Source: an uncultured Collinsella sp. (GTDB lineage: Bacteria; Actinomycetota; Coriobacteriia; Coriobacteriales; Coriobacteriaceae). Taken from it: a DNA stretch of 10,204 bases. Below are positions 5,689 to 10,204 of this stretch, piece by piece (the stretch's first letter is position 1; every line of letters starts with the position of its first letter). The notes under the pieces were generated by a model that saw nothing but the letters and a program-made list of their open reading frames with translations, made no database searches and was not told where the DNA came from. A program made the translations under genes and the position numbers. The stretch is taken from the NCBI GenBank assembly GCA_958413765.1, contig CATYVH010000051.1, positions 1-10,204 on the forward strand. The letters run 5' to 3'.

Positions 5689-6396
5689 TTACTCAGCCAG
5701 GAAGTCGCGCTGGATAGCGGGATCGACCTTGACGCCAGGGCCCATGGTGGAAGACACGGAGATGGACTTGACGTACTTGCCCTTAGCAGAAGAGGGCTTG
5801 ACGCGCAGGATCTCGGTGTACAGGGCAGCGTAGTTCTCGACGAGCTGCTGCTCGGTGAAGGACTTCTTGCCCAGGGGCACGTGGCAGATACCGTAGCGGT
5901 CGGCGCGGTACTCAACGCGGCCAGCCTTGAGCTCGGAGACCATCTTGGCGACGTCCATGGTCACGGTGCCGAGCTTGGGGTTCGGCATGAGGCCACGGGG
6001 ACCAAGGATCTTACCGATGCGGCCAACCTTGGCCATCATGTTCGGCGTAGCGATAGCGGCGTCGAAGTTGATCTCGCCCTTCTGAATCTGGGCGACAAGC
6101 TCGTCGGAACCGATGATGTCGGCGCCGGCAGCCTCGGCCTCGCGGGCCTTCTCGCCCTCGGCGAAGACGGCAACACGAACGGTCTTGCCGGTGCCGTGGG
6201 GCAGGGAGATGGAACCACGGATGTTCTGGTCAGCCTTACGAGTATCGATGCCCAGACGGAAGTGGGCCTCGACGGTCTCGTCGAACTTGGCGGTGTCGAG
6301 CTCCTTGATGAGCTTGGCAGCCTGAAGGGGGGTGTAGAGCGTGGCGCGGTCGATCTTCTCGGCAGCGGCGTTATAGCTCTTACCATGCTTAGCCAT
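5689..6396 (-). CDS. rplA: 50S ribosomal protein L1
   Basis: A 235-residue protein matching bacterial L1 throughout, including LPHGTGKTVRVAVFAEG (about 75-91), GRIGKILGPRGLMPNPKLGT, and GPGVKVDP near the end. L1 binds the mobile L1 stalk of 23S rRNA, helps release E-site tRNA, and in many bacteria represses its own mRNA. Two ATG codons lie near the ribosome binding site AGGAGG (6405-6410). The first (6400-6402) is only 2 nt away; the second (6394-6396) is 8 nt away and gives MAKHGKSY, so I use the second. It follows rplK by 117 nt that hold several hairpins, one resembling the L1 target on rRNA. A strong terminator follows, and rplJ-rplL are not downstream. No odd residues noted. Confidence 0.97.
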   Translation of the reverse strand: MAKHGKSYNAAAEKIDRATLYTPLQAAKLIKELDTAKFDETVEAHFRLGIDTRKADQNIRGSISLPHGTGKTVRVAVFAEGEKAREAEAAGADIIGSDELVAQIQKGEINFDAAIATPNMMAKVGRIGKILGPRGLMPNPKLGTVTMDVAKMVSELKAGRVEYRADRYGICHVPLGKKSFTEQQLVENYAALYTEILRVKPSSAKGKYVKSISVSSTMGPGVKVDPAIQRDFLAE

Positions 6397-6410
6397 GTGC
6401 ATTACCTCCT

Positions 6411-6438
6411 GTGGTCAAACGGGCGTGAGCCCTCCCAC
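6411..6438 (-). promoter_or_regulatory. Possible L1 autoregulatory mRNA site before rplA
   Basis: On the - strand the outer stem GTGG/CCAC (6438-6435 with 6414-6411) encloses an inner stem GGGC/GCCC with loop TCAC. GA is unpaired on the 5' side and GTTTGA on the 3' side. From memory, the L1 site of 23S rRNA has the same plan: a GGUGG/CCACC stem, an asymmetric loop starting with GA, then a G-rich inner stem; the two share GUGGGAGG. It abuts the rplA AGGAGG, so bound L1 should block initiation. Confidence 0.5.
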
Positions 6439-6446
6439 ATCGTATC

Positions 6447-6495
6447 GTGTGCCCTATTGCACACATATAACGCGCGCCCCGGTCGGAGCACGCGT
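6447..6495 (-). other. Two hairpins in the rplK-rplA spacer
   Basis: ACGCGTGCTCC and GGGGCGCGCGT (6495-6485 and 6480-6470) form an 11-bp stem with two G-U pairs and loop GACC. GTGTGC and GCACAC (6464-6459 and 6452-6447) form a second stem. Neither has a T run, so processing sites or mRNA-stabilising structures are likelier than termination. Confidence 0.55.
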
Positions 6496-6513
6496 CATTA
6501 CCTAAAGAAATCG

Positions 6514-6942
6514 CTACTCAGCGATGGTGACGCCCATGGAACGGGCGGTACCGGCGATGATCTTCTTGGCGGCGTCAATGTCGTTGGCATTGAGGTCCGG
6601 CATCTTGATCTCGGCAATCTTGGTGAGCTGCTCCTGGGAAAGCTGACCAACCTTGTCGGCCTGGGGCTTAGCGGAACCAGACTTGAGGTTCAGCTCCTTC
6701 TTGATGAGATGAGCCGCCGGCGGGGTCTTGGTGATGAAGGAGAAGGACTTGTCCTCGTAGACAGAGATCTCAACGGGGATGATGTCGCCCTTCTTGTCCT
6801 GCGTCTCGGCGTTAAAGGCCTGGCAGAACTGCATGATGTTCACGCCAGCAGCGCCCAGGGCGGGGCCGACGGGAGGAGCGGGGTTAGCTGCACCAGCAGG
6901 AATCTGGAGCTTAATGACGTTGGCAACCTTCTTCTCAGCCAT
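6514..6942 (-). CDS. rplK: 50S ribosomal protein L11
   Basis: A 142-residue L11. The N-terminal domain shows the Pro-rich block PAGAANPAPPVGPALGAAG (about residues 16-34), whose prolines line the thiostrepton site, followed by GVNIMQFCQAFN. The C-terminal rRNA-binding domain includes KTPPAAHLIKKEL and ends in GTARSMGVTIAE. L11 binds the GTPase-associated region of 23S rRNA and is needed for factor-dependent GTP hydrolysis and the stringent response. AAAGGA (6949-6954) is directly followed by one ATG (6946-6948) and, 6 nt later, by a second (6940-6942). The second has proper spacing and gives the usual MAEKKV start, so I use it. It follows nusG by about 120 nt and probably shares its transcript. 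Confidence 0.97.
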   Translation of the reverse strand: MAEKKVANVIKLQIPAGAANPAPPVGPALGAAGVNIMQFCQAFNAETQDKKGDIIPVEISVYEDKSFSFITKTPPAAHLIKKELNLKSGSAKPQADKVGQLSQEQLTKIAEIKMPDLNANDIDAAKKIIAGTARSMGVTIAE

Positions 6943-7062
6943 GGTCATTCCTTTCGAATCACGAGTGTGAAGTACTTGCTATATCGTAAGCACGCACGTG
7001 TTAGAAGCACTCCTGAGATGAGCAGTCACAGAAGAAGCACGCTCGCGCGAACGGACAAAAAC

Positions 7063-7599
7063 TTAAGCGATGACAGCGACCTGGTTAAAGTCGAGCTCGA
7101 CCGGCGTCTCGCGGCCAAAGATCATCAGCGTGACCTTGAGCTTGCCAGCCTCGGTGTTAACCTCGGAGACCTTGCCATCAAAGTCGGTAAGCGGGCCATC
7201 GGTGACGCGGACGGACGTGCCGACCTGAATATCAACCGAGGTGCGCTTGGGCGAATCGCCCTTACCGGGACGACGAGTCATCTTATTGTACTCGTCACGG
7301 GAAAGCGGAGCGGGCTTGCCGTTGCCGCCCAGGAAACCGGTGACGCCAGGCGTGTTACGAACGCACGTCCAAGCGTCGTCATCCATTTCCATGCGAACCA
7401 GGACATAACCCGGGAAGATCTTAGAATCCTTGGTCTCACGCTTGCCACCCTCTTTAATCTCGGTGACGCGCTCCATAGGAATCTCGATATCAAAGATACG
7501 GTCCTGCATGCCCATAGTCTCGATGCGATGCTCGAGATCGGACTTAACGCGGTTCTCGTATCCAGAGTAAGTGTGAACGACGTACCAACGCTTAGACAT
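7063..7599 (-). CDS. nusG: Transcription termination/antitermination factor NusG
   Basis: A 178-residue NusG, close to the E. coli length. The NGN domain starts at RWYVVHTYSGYENRV (residues 4-18) and includes KIFPGYVLVRMEM and TPGVTGFLGG, the surface that binds the RNA polymerase clamp. The C-terminal KOW domain covers about 126-178, with VRVTDGPLTDFDGKVSEVN and LMIFGRETPVELDF; it contacts Rho or ribosomal protein S10. NusG speeds elongation and couples transcription to translation. The ATG has GAGGGG (7607-7612) 7 nt upstream, overlapping the secE stop codon; only 3 nt separate the two genes, so they are surely co-transcribed and probably coupled. No insertion between the domains. Confidence 0.97.
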   Translation of the reverse strand: MSKRWYVVHTYSGYENRVKSDLEHRIETMGMQDRIFDIEIPMERVTEIKEGGKRETKDSKIFPGYVLVRMEMDDDAWTCVRNTPGVTGFLGGNGKPAPLSRDEYNKMTRRPGKGDSPKRTSVDIQVGTSVRVTDGPLTDFDGKVSEVNTEAGKLKVTLMIFGRETPVELDFNQVAVIA

Positions 7600-7602
7600 G
7601 GT

Positions 7603-7941
7603 TTAGCCCCTCAATCCAGAGAACAGAGCAAGAGCCTCGCCAAAGCCAGCATCGAGCAGAGCGATGACGACGCCGACGACGATCAGAGAAGCGCAAACGA
7701 CGACCGAGTAGTTCACGAGCTCCTTCTTATCGGGCCACGTGACACGCTTCATCTCGGACTTCACCGAAGCGAAATACTTCTTGGTGCGGGCGAAGAAACC
7801 AGGCTTCTCGTTCTTCTTAGACTTCGCAGCCTTCTCGCTCTTCTTGGCAACGGCCTTCTTGGCCTCAACCTTGGAGTTGGCGGCAGCGTTGTTGGCAGGT
7901 GCCGGCTGCTGTGCCTTCTTCTTGTTCTTCTTGTTGGCCAT
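7603..7941 (-). CDS. secE: Preprotein translocase subunit SecE
   Basis: A 112-residue SecE with a single membrane segment, about residues 78-98 (NYSVVVCASLIVVGVVIAL). Just before it is the amphipathic cytoplasmic helix and conserved KSEMKRVTWPDKKEL block that clamps SecY. Residues 1-50 form a Lys/Ala-rich, probably disordered tail of simple composition (KKNKKKAQQPAPANN and AKKAVAKKSEKAAKSKK), longer than the minimal SecE of about 60 residues. The start is the ATG with GGAGGT (7949-7954) 7 nt upstream. SecE lies directly before nusG, the near-universal bacterial order, and after a tRNA-Trp gene. Its role is to stabilise SecY in the protein-export channel of the cell membrane. Confidence 0.96.
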   Translation of the reverse strand: MANKKNKKKAQQPAPANNAAANSKVEAKKAVAKKSEKAAKSKKNEKPGFFARTKKYFASVKSEMKRVTWPDKKELVNYSVVVCASLIVVGVVIALLDAGFGEALALFSGLRG

Positions 7942-7980
7942 TTGGGTTACCTCCGCGCAATGCGCTTATACATGAGTAAA

Positions 7981-8008
7981 CCGTAAGCCCCCAAGTGGGA
8001 GCTTACGG
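7981..8008 (-). other. Hairpin between tRNA-Trp and secE
   Basis: CCGTAAGC (7981-7988) and GCTTACGG (8001-8008) form a perfect 8-bp stem with CCCC/TGGG continuing inside. On the - strand it follows tRNA-Trp by 9 nt and is trailed by TTTACT. It could be a leaky terminator or the 3' boundary for tRNA processing, because secE has no obvious promoter of its own. Confidence 0.6.
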
Positions 8009-8017
8009 AATAATGAC

Positions 8018-8093
8018 TGGCACGCCAGGAAGGACTCGAACCCTCAACACTCGGTTTTGGAGACCGATGCTCTACCAATTGAACTACTGGCGT
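8018..8093 (-). tRNA. trnW: tRNA-Trp (anticodon CCA)
   Basis: A 76-nt cloverleaf on the - strand. The 5' acceptor arm ACGCCAG pairs fully with CTGGCGT, followed by discriminator G and an encoded CCA. The T loop reads TTCGAGT. The anticodon CCA is at 8060-8058. It lies between rpmG and secE, as in many bacteria. Confidence 0.96.
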
Positions 8094-8101
8094 ATATGAC
8101 T

Positions 8102-8119
8102 AGAGACTAGCGAGTCTCT
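8102..8119 (-). other. Hairpin over the rpmG stop codon
   Basis: AGAGACT and AGTCTCT form a perfect 7-bp stem with loop CGCT, overlapping the rpmG TAG and ending 8 nt before tRNA-Trp. No T run follows. A cleavage or stabilising structure between mRNA and tRNA is plausible. Confidence 0.5.
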
Positions 8120-8256
8120 TTGTGCAGCGTGTGGTGACGGCACCAGGGGCAATACTTCTTGATCTCCATACGATCAGGCATGGTCGACTTGTTCTTGGTG
8201 GTCGTATAGTTGCGGCGCTTGCACTCAGTGCACGCAAGAGTAACTAGAGTACGCAT
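8107..8256 (-). CDS. rpmG: 50S ribosomal protein L33
   Basis: A 49-residue protein starting MRTLVTLACTECKRRNYTTT and ending KETR. It carries two CxxC pairs (CTEC at 9-12 and CPWC at 36-39), so it is the zinc-binding form of L33. The YTTTKNK and MEIKKYCPWCRHHTLHKE blocks are diagnostic. L33 is a small protein of the large subunit near the E site. The ribosome binding signal is modest: AGG lies 4 nt from the ATG and AAAGG lies farther up. A TTGACA-type promoter lies about 50 nt upstream, so this is probably the first gene of the rpmG, tRNA-Trp, secE, nusG, rplK, rplA transcript. Confidence 0.96.
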   Translation of the reverse strand: MRTLVTLACTECKRRNYTTTKNKSTMPDRMEIKKYCPWCRHHTLHKETR

Positions 8257-8303
8257 GTATCCTGAACCTTTCATTTCCGCCCCGTACGGGCACGAGTTGT
8301 TAC

Positions 8304-8331
8304 TTTATCAGCTCCACGTAAGTGCTGTCAA
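8304..8331 (-). promoter_or_regulatory. Promoter before rpmG
   Basis: On the - strand a consensus TTGACA (8331-8326) is followed after 16 nt by GATAAA (8309-8304). The bases around and upstream of the -35, GAGGTTTTCATTGACAGC, match the tRNA-tuf promoter at 10133-10162 with one difference. It lies between the tuf terminator and rpmG. Confidence 0.7.
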
Positions 8332-8471
8332 TGAAAACCTCGAGTCAATTGGTTCTCGGTGGATCCATTCATATTTGGAACACATCAATGAAGCCATCGA
8401 GATCTAATCGACGGTGCATCCAGGACCATTATCGATCCTCTCGACACCAGCAACGGCTCAACATCCATTGC

Positions 8472-8508
8472 AGAAAAGAACCCGGCACCCATATAAGTGC
8501 CGGGTTCT
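8472..8508 (-). terminator. tuf terminator
   Basis: AGAACCCGGCAC (8477-8488) and GTGCCGGGTTCT (8497-8508) are perfect 12-bp arms around an 8-nt loop. On the - strand the stem ends in a TTTTCTG tail. It lies 27 nt after the tuf stop, so tuf and rpmG are probably separate units with some read-through possible. Confidence 0.88.
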
Positions 8509-8535
8509 CTAAGTCAGCTATATCAAAGAGCTAAT

Positions 8536-9726
8536 TTACTCAATGATCGTGGAGACGATGCCCGAACCGACGGTGTGGCCACCCTCGCGGATAGCGAAGC
8601 GCAGGCCCTCCTCCATGGCGATCGGGTGGATGAGGTCGCCCTCGATGGTGATGTGGTCACCAGGCATAGCCATCTCGGTGCCCTCGGGGAGCTTGACCGT
8701 ACCGGTAACGTCGGTGGTACGGAAGTAGAACTGAGGACGATAACCATCGAAGAACGGGGTGTGACGGCCGCCCTCCTCCTTGGTCAGAACGTAGATCTCA
8801 CCGGTGAACTTGGTGTGCGGGGTAACCGAACCGGGCTTGCAGAGAACCTGGCCGCGCTCGATGTCCTCGCGCTTGATGCCGCGGAGCAGCAGACCGACGT
8901 TGTCGCCAGCCTCGCAGAAGTCCATGGACTTACGGAACATCTCGATACCGGTAACGACGGTGTTCTGGGTATCCTTGATGCCGACGATCTCGACGGGCTC
9001 GTTGAGCTTGAGCTCACCGCGCTCGACACGACCGGTAGCAACGGTACCACGGCCGGAGATGGTCATAACGTCCTCAACGGCCATCAGGAACGGGAGGTCG
9101 TTGTTACGAGCAGGCGTCGGGATGTACTCGTCGACGGCGTTCATGAGCTCGCGGATAGCGTCCATCCACTTGGCGTCGCCCTCGAGAGCGCCCAGAGCGG
9201 AACCACGGATGACGGGGATGTCGTCGCCGGGGAAATCGTACTCGGAGAGGAGCTCACGGGTCTCCATCTCGACGAGGTCGATGAGCTCGTCATCGTCGAC
9301 CATGTCACACTTGTTCAGGAAGACGACGATGTAGGGAACGCCGACCTGACGGGCGAGCAGAATGTGCTCGCGGGTCTGAGCCATGGGGCCGTCGGTAGCG
9401 GCGATGACCAGGATAGCACCGTCCATCTGAGCAGCACCGGAGATCATGTTCTTGACGTAGTCAGCGTGGCCCGGGCAGTCAACGTGAGCGTAGTGACGGG
9501 CAGCAGTCTCGTACTCGACGTGGGAGACGGAGATCGTAATGCCGCGCTCGCGCTCCTCGGGAGCCTTGTCGATGTTCTCGAACGCAGTGAAGTCAGCCTT
9601 GCAGCCCTCGGTCTCGGAGAGAACCTTGGTGATGGCGGCGGTCAGCGTGGTCTTGCCGTGGTCGACGTGACCAATGGTGCCGATGTTAACATGCGGCTTA
9701 GTGCGCTCAAACTTTTCTTTGGCCAT
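8536..9726 (-). CDS. tuf: Translation elongation factor EF-Tu
   Basis: A 396-residue EF-Tu, the GTPase that brings aminoacyl-tRNA to the ribosome. The GTP-binding domain shows GHVDHGKT (19-26), switch I RERGITI, DCPGH in switch II, NKCD for guanine specificity and GSAL. Domains 2 and 3 follow with SGRGTVATGRVERG, GDNVGLLLRGI and the C-terminal GGHTVGSGIVSTIIE. The frame is open 23 codons further upstream, but the ATG at 9726 gives the usual MAKEKFERTKPHVN start and has GAGGAGG (9732-9738) just before it. Upstream on the same strand are three tRNA genes, and the tRNA-tuf leader holds strong hairpins. The arrangement recalls the tRNA-tufB operon of proteobacteria. Codon choice is highly biased toward C and G endings, as expected for a highly expressed gene. 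No unusual residues seen. Confidence 0.98.
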   Translation of the reverse strand: MAKEKFERTKPHVNIGTIGHVDHGKTTLTAAITKVLSETEGCKADFTAFENIDKAPEERERGITISVSHVEYETAARHYAHVDCPGHADYVKNMISGAAQMDGAILVIAATDGPMAQTREHILLARQVGVPYIVVFLNKCDMVDDDELIDLVEMETRELLSEYDFPGDDIPVIRGSALGALEGDAKWMDAIRELMNAVDEYIPTPARNNDLPFLMAVEDVMTISGRGTVATGRVERGELKLNEPVEIVGIKDTQNTVVTGIEMFRKSMDFCEAGDNVGLLLRGIKREDIERGQVLCKPGSVTPHTKFTGEIYVLTKEEGGRHTPFFDGYRPQFYFRTTDVTGTVKLPEGTEMAMPGDHITIEGDLIHPIAMEEGLRFAIREGGHTVGSGIVSTIIE

Positions 9727-9748
9727 AAAGCCCTCCTCTAAACAGGTC

Positions 9749-9811
9749 GTCCCCGGACGGGACTTTGCCTTTATACCATAGTGGCCTCTCAACATACTAT
9801 TGAGAAGCCAC
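9749..9811 (-). promoter_or_regulatory. Hairpins in the tRNA-tuf leader
   Basis: GTGGCTTCTCAA and TTGAGAGGCCAC (9811-9800 and 9792-9781) pair over 12 positions with one T-G wobble around a 7-nt loop. A second stem GTCCC/GGGAC (9763-9749) follows, then the tuf ribosome binding site. The first lies 11 nt after tRNA-Met. There is no T run, so a role in tRNA 3' processing, tuf mRNA stability or tuf control is likelier than termination. Confidence 0.6.
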
Positions 9812-9822
9812 CGTGTTACCTA

Positions 9823-9899
9823 TGGTAGCGGTGACTGGATTCGAACCAGTGACGCCACGGGTATGAACCGTGTGCTCTAACCAACTGAGCTACACCGCC
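9823..9899 (-). tRNA. trnM: tRNA-Met (anticodon CAT), probably elongator
   Basis: A 77-nt cloverleaf on the - strand with CCA encoded. The anticodon loop TTCATAC has CAT at 9865-9863; the anticodon stem is CACGG/CCGTG, which lacks the three G-C pairs of initiator tRNA. The acceptor GGCGGTG/CACCGCT has a G-U first pair. Elongator Met is likelier than the lysidine-modified tRNA-Ile2, by likeness to actinobacterial tRNA-Met. Confidence 0.88.
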
Positions 9900-9902
9900 G
9901 GA

Positions 9903-9978
9903 TGGAGCCTGCAACCAGACTTGAACTGGTGACCTCTTCGTTACCAACGAAGTGCTCTACCGACTGAGCTATACAGGC
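9903..9978 (-). tRNA. trnT: tRNA-Thr (anticodon GGT)
   Basis: A 76-nt cloverleaf on the - strand. Acceptor GCCTGTA pairs with TGCAGGC (one G-U), with discriminator T and encoded CCA. Anticodon stem CTTCG/CGAAG encloses TTGGTAA, with GGT at 9945-9943. Only 3 nt separate it from tRNA-Met. Confidence 0.95.
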
Positions 9979-9988
9979 ACTTGACGGG

Positions 9989-10070
9989 TGGGAGCTATAG
10001 GATTCGAACCTATGTAGGCAGAGCCAACGGGTTTACAGCCCGTCCCCATTAACCACTCGGGCAAACTCCC
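9989..10070 (-). tRNA. trnY: tRNA-Tyr (anticodon GTA)
   Basis: An 82-nt class II tRNA on the - strand with a long variable arm. Acceptor GGGAGTT pairs with AGCTCCC, followed by discriminator A. The anticodon loop CTGTAAA has GTA at 10036-10034. The three bases after the discriminator are CCC, so CCA is not encoded here. It is the first gene of the tRNA-tuf cluster. Confidence 0.94.
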
Positions 10071-10132
10071 AATCGTTCAAGTATTCGCAGGTCCTTTGGT
10101 CTTTTGGACCGCCGCCCCCGCGAACGAAAAAG

Positions 10133-10162
10133 ATAATACGATGCAACCTTGGGGGCTGTCAA
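10133..10162 (-). promoter_or_regulatory. Promoter of the tRNA-Tyr-Thr-Met-tuf unit
   Basis: On the - strand TTGACA (10162-10157) is followed after 18 nt by TATTAT (10138-10133), five of six matches to the -10 consensus. It lies about 60 nt before tRNA-Tyr. A GGTCC/GGACC hairpin (10091-10111) sits in the short leader. It shares its -35 neighbourhood with the rpmG promoter. Confidence 0.82.
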
Positions 10163-10172
10163 CGAAAACCTC

Positions 10173-10198
10173 TAGATACACGGTGCCGGGCGTATCTA
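10173..10198. other. Hairpin upstream of the tRNA-tuf promoter
   Basis: TAGATAC (10173-10179) and GTATCTA (10192-10198) are a perfect 7-bp inverted repeat around CG-rich bases. No T run is visible before the window ends, so it could be part of the neighbouring unit's terminator or an operator; I cannot decide. Confidence 0.35.
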
Positions 10199-10204
10199 TA
10201 TACC

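Noticed and set aside
6394..6402. First ATG of rplA, two codons upstream
   Set aside because: Only 2 nt from AGGAGG, too close for initiation; the second ATG is 8 nt away and gives the usual MAKHGK start.
5881..7986. A 701-codon open frame on the + strand
   Set aside because: It lies antisense to secE, nusG, rplK and rplA. GC-rich third positions of those genes keep stops out of this frame; the protein is Leu/Gly/Asp-rich with no family likeness and no ribosome binding site.
8497..9741. A 414-codon open frame on the + strand
   Set aside because: Antisense to tuf along its whole length; low-complexity Val/Asp/Leu product caused by the biased codon use of tuf.

Overview
The window looks like a chromosomal segment of a moderately GC-rich actinobacterium. 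My best guess is class Coriobacteriia, near Collinsella. The basis is the protein character, strong G/C preference at third codon positions, a DUF4179-type anti-sigma gene beside a sigma factor, and the tRNA sequences. The genus is recalled likeness, not a search result.

Layout. Positions 1-3731 (+ strand) hold two small gene pairs. The first is a BMP/PnrA-type ligand-binding protein, cut by the window edge, overlapping a metallophosphoesterase by 4 nt. After a hairpin repeat and a clear intrinsic terminator comes an ECF-like sigma factor overlapping its membrane-anchored DUF4179 partner by 20 nt. Positions 3732-4082 have no gene but hold a 60-bp hairpin repeat and two tandem inverted repeats with different loops.

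Positions 4083-5556 (- strand) are the remains of a leucine biosynthesis operon. The 5' part of leuA is joined directly to the 3' part of leuB, with everything between missing. The leuA piece also has an ATA where the start codon should be, Cys in place of the conserved Arg of the DGEQ motif, and an in-frame TGA. In front of this dead operon the whole attenuation apparatus survives: a 19-residue leader peptide with five Leu codons (four CTA), mutually exclusive antiterminator and terminator stems, and a T tract.

Positions 5600-10204 (- strand) form a translation and transcription housekeeping cluster. In transcription order: tRNA-Tyr, tRNA-Thr, tRNA-Met, tuf, terminator, second promoter, rpmG, tRNA-Trp, secE, nusG, rplK, rplA, terminator. 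It resembles the tRNA-tufB-secE-nusG-rplKA arrangement of many bacteria, but rplJ and rplL do not follow rplA. Two good sigma-70 type promoters share an upstream block, and the rplK-rplA spacer holds a structure resembling the L1-binding site of 23S rRNA.

I see no mobile-element gene, CRISPR array or defence system. The most interesting parts are the collapsed leu operon behind an intact attenuator, the repeat families, and the possible L1 autoregulatory site.
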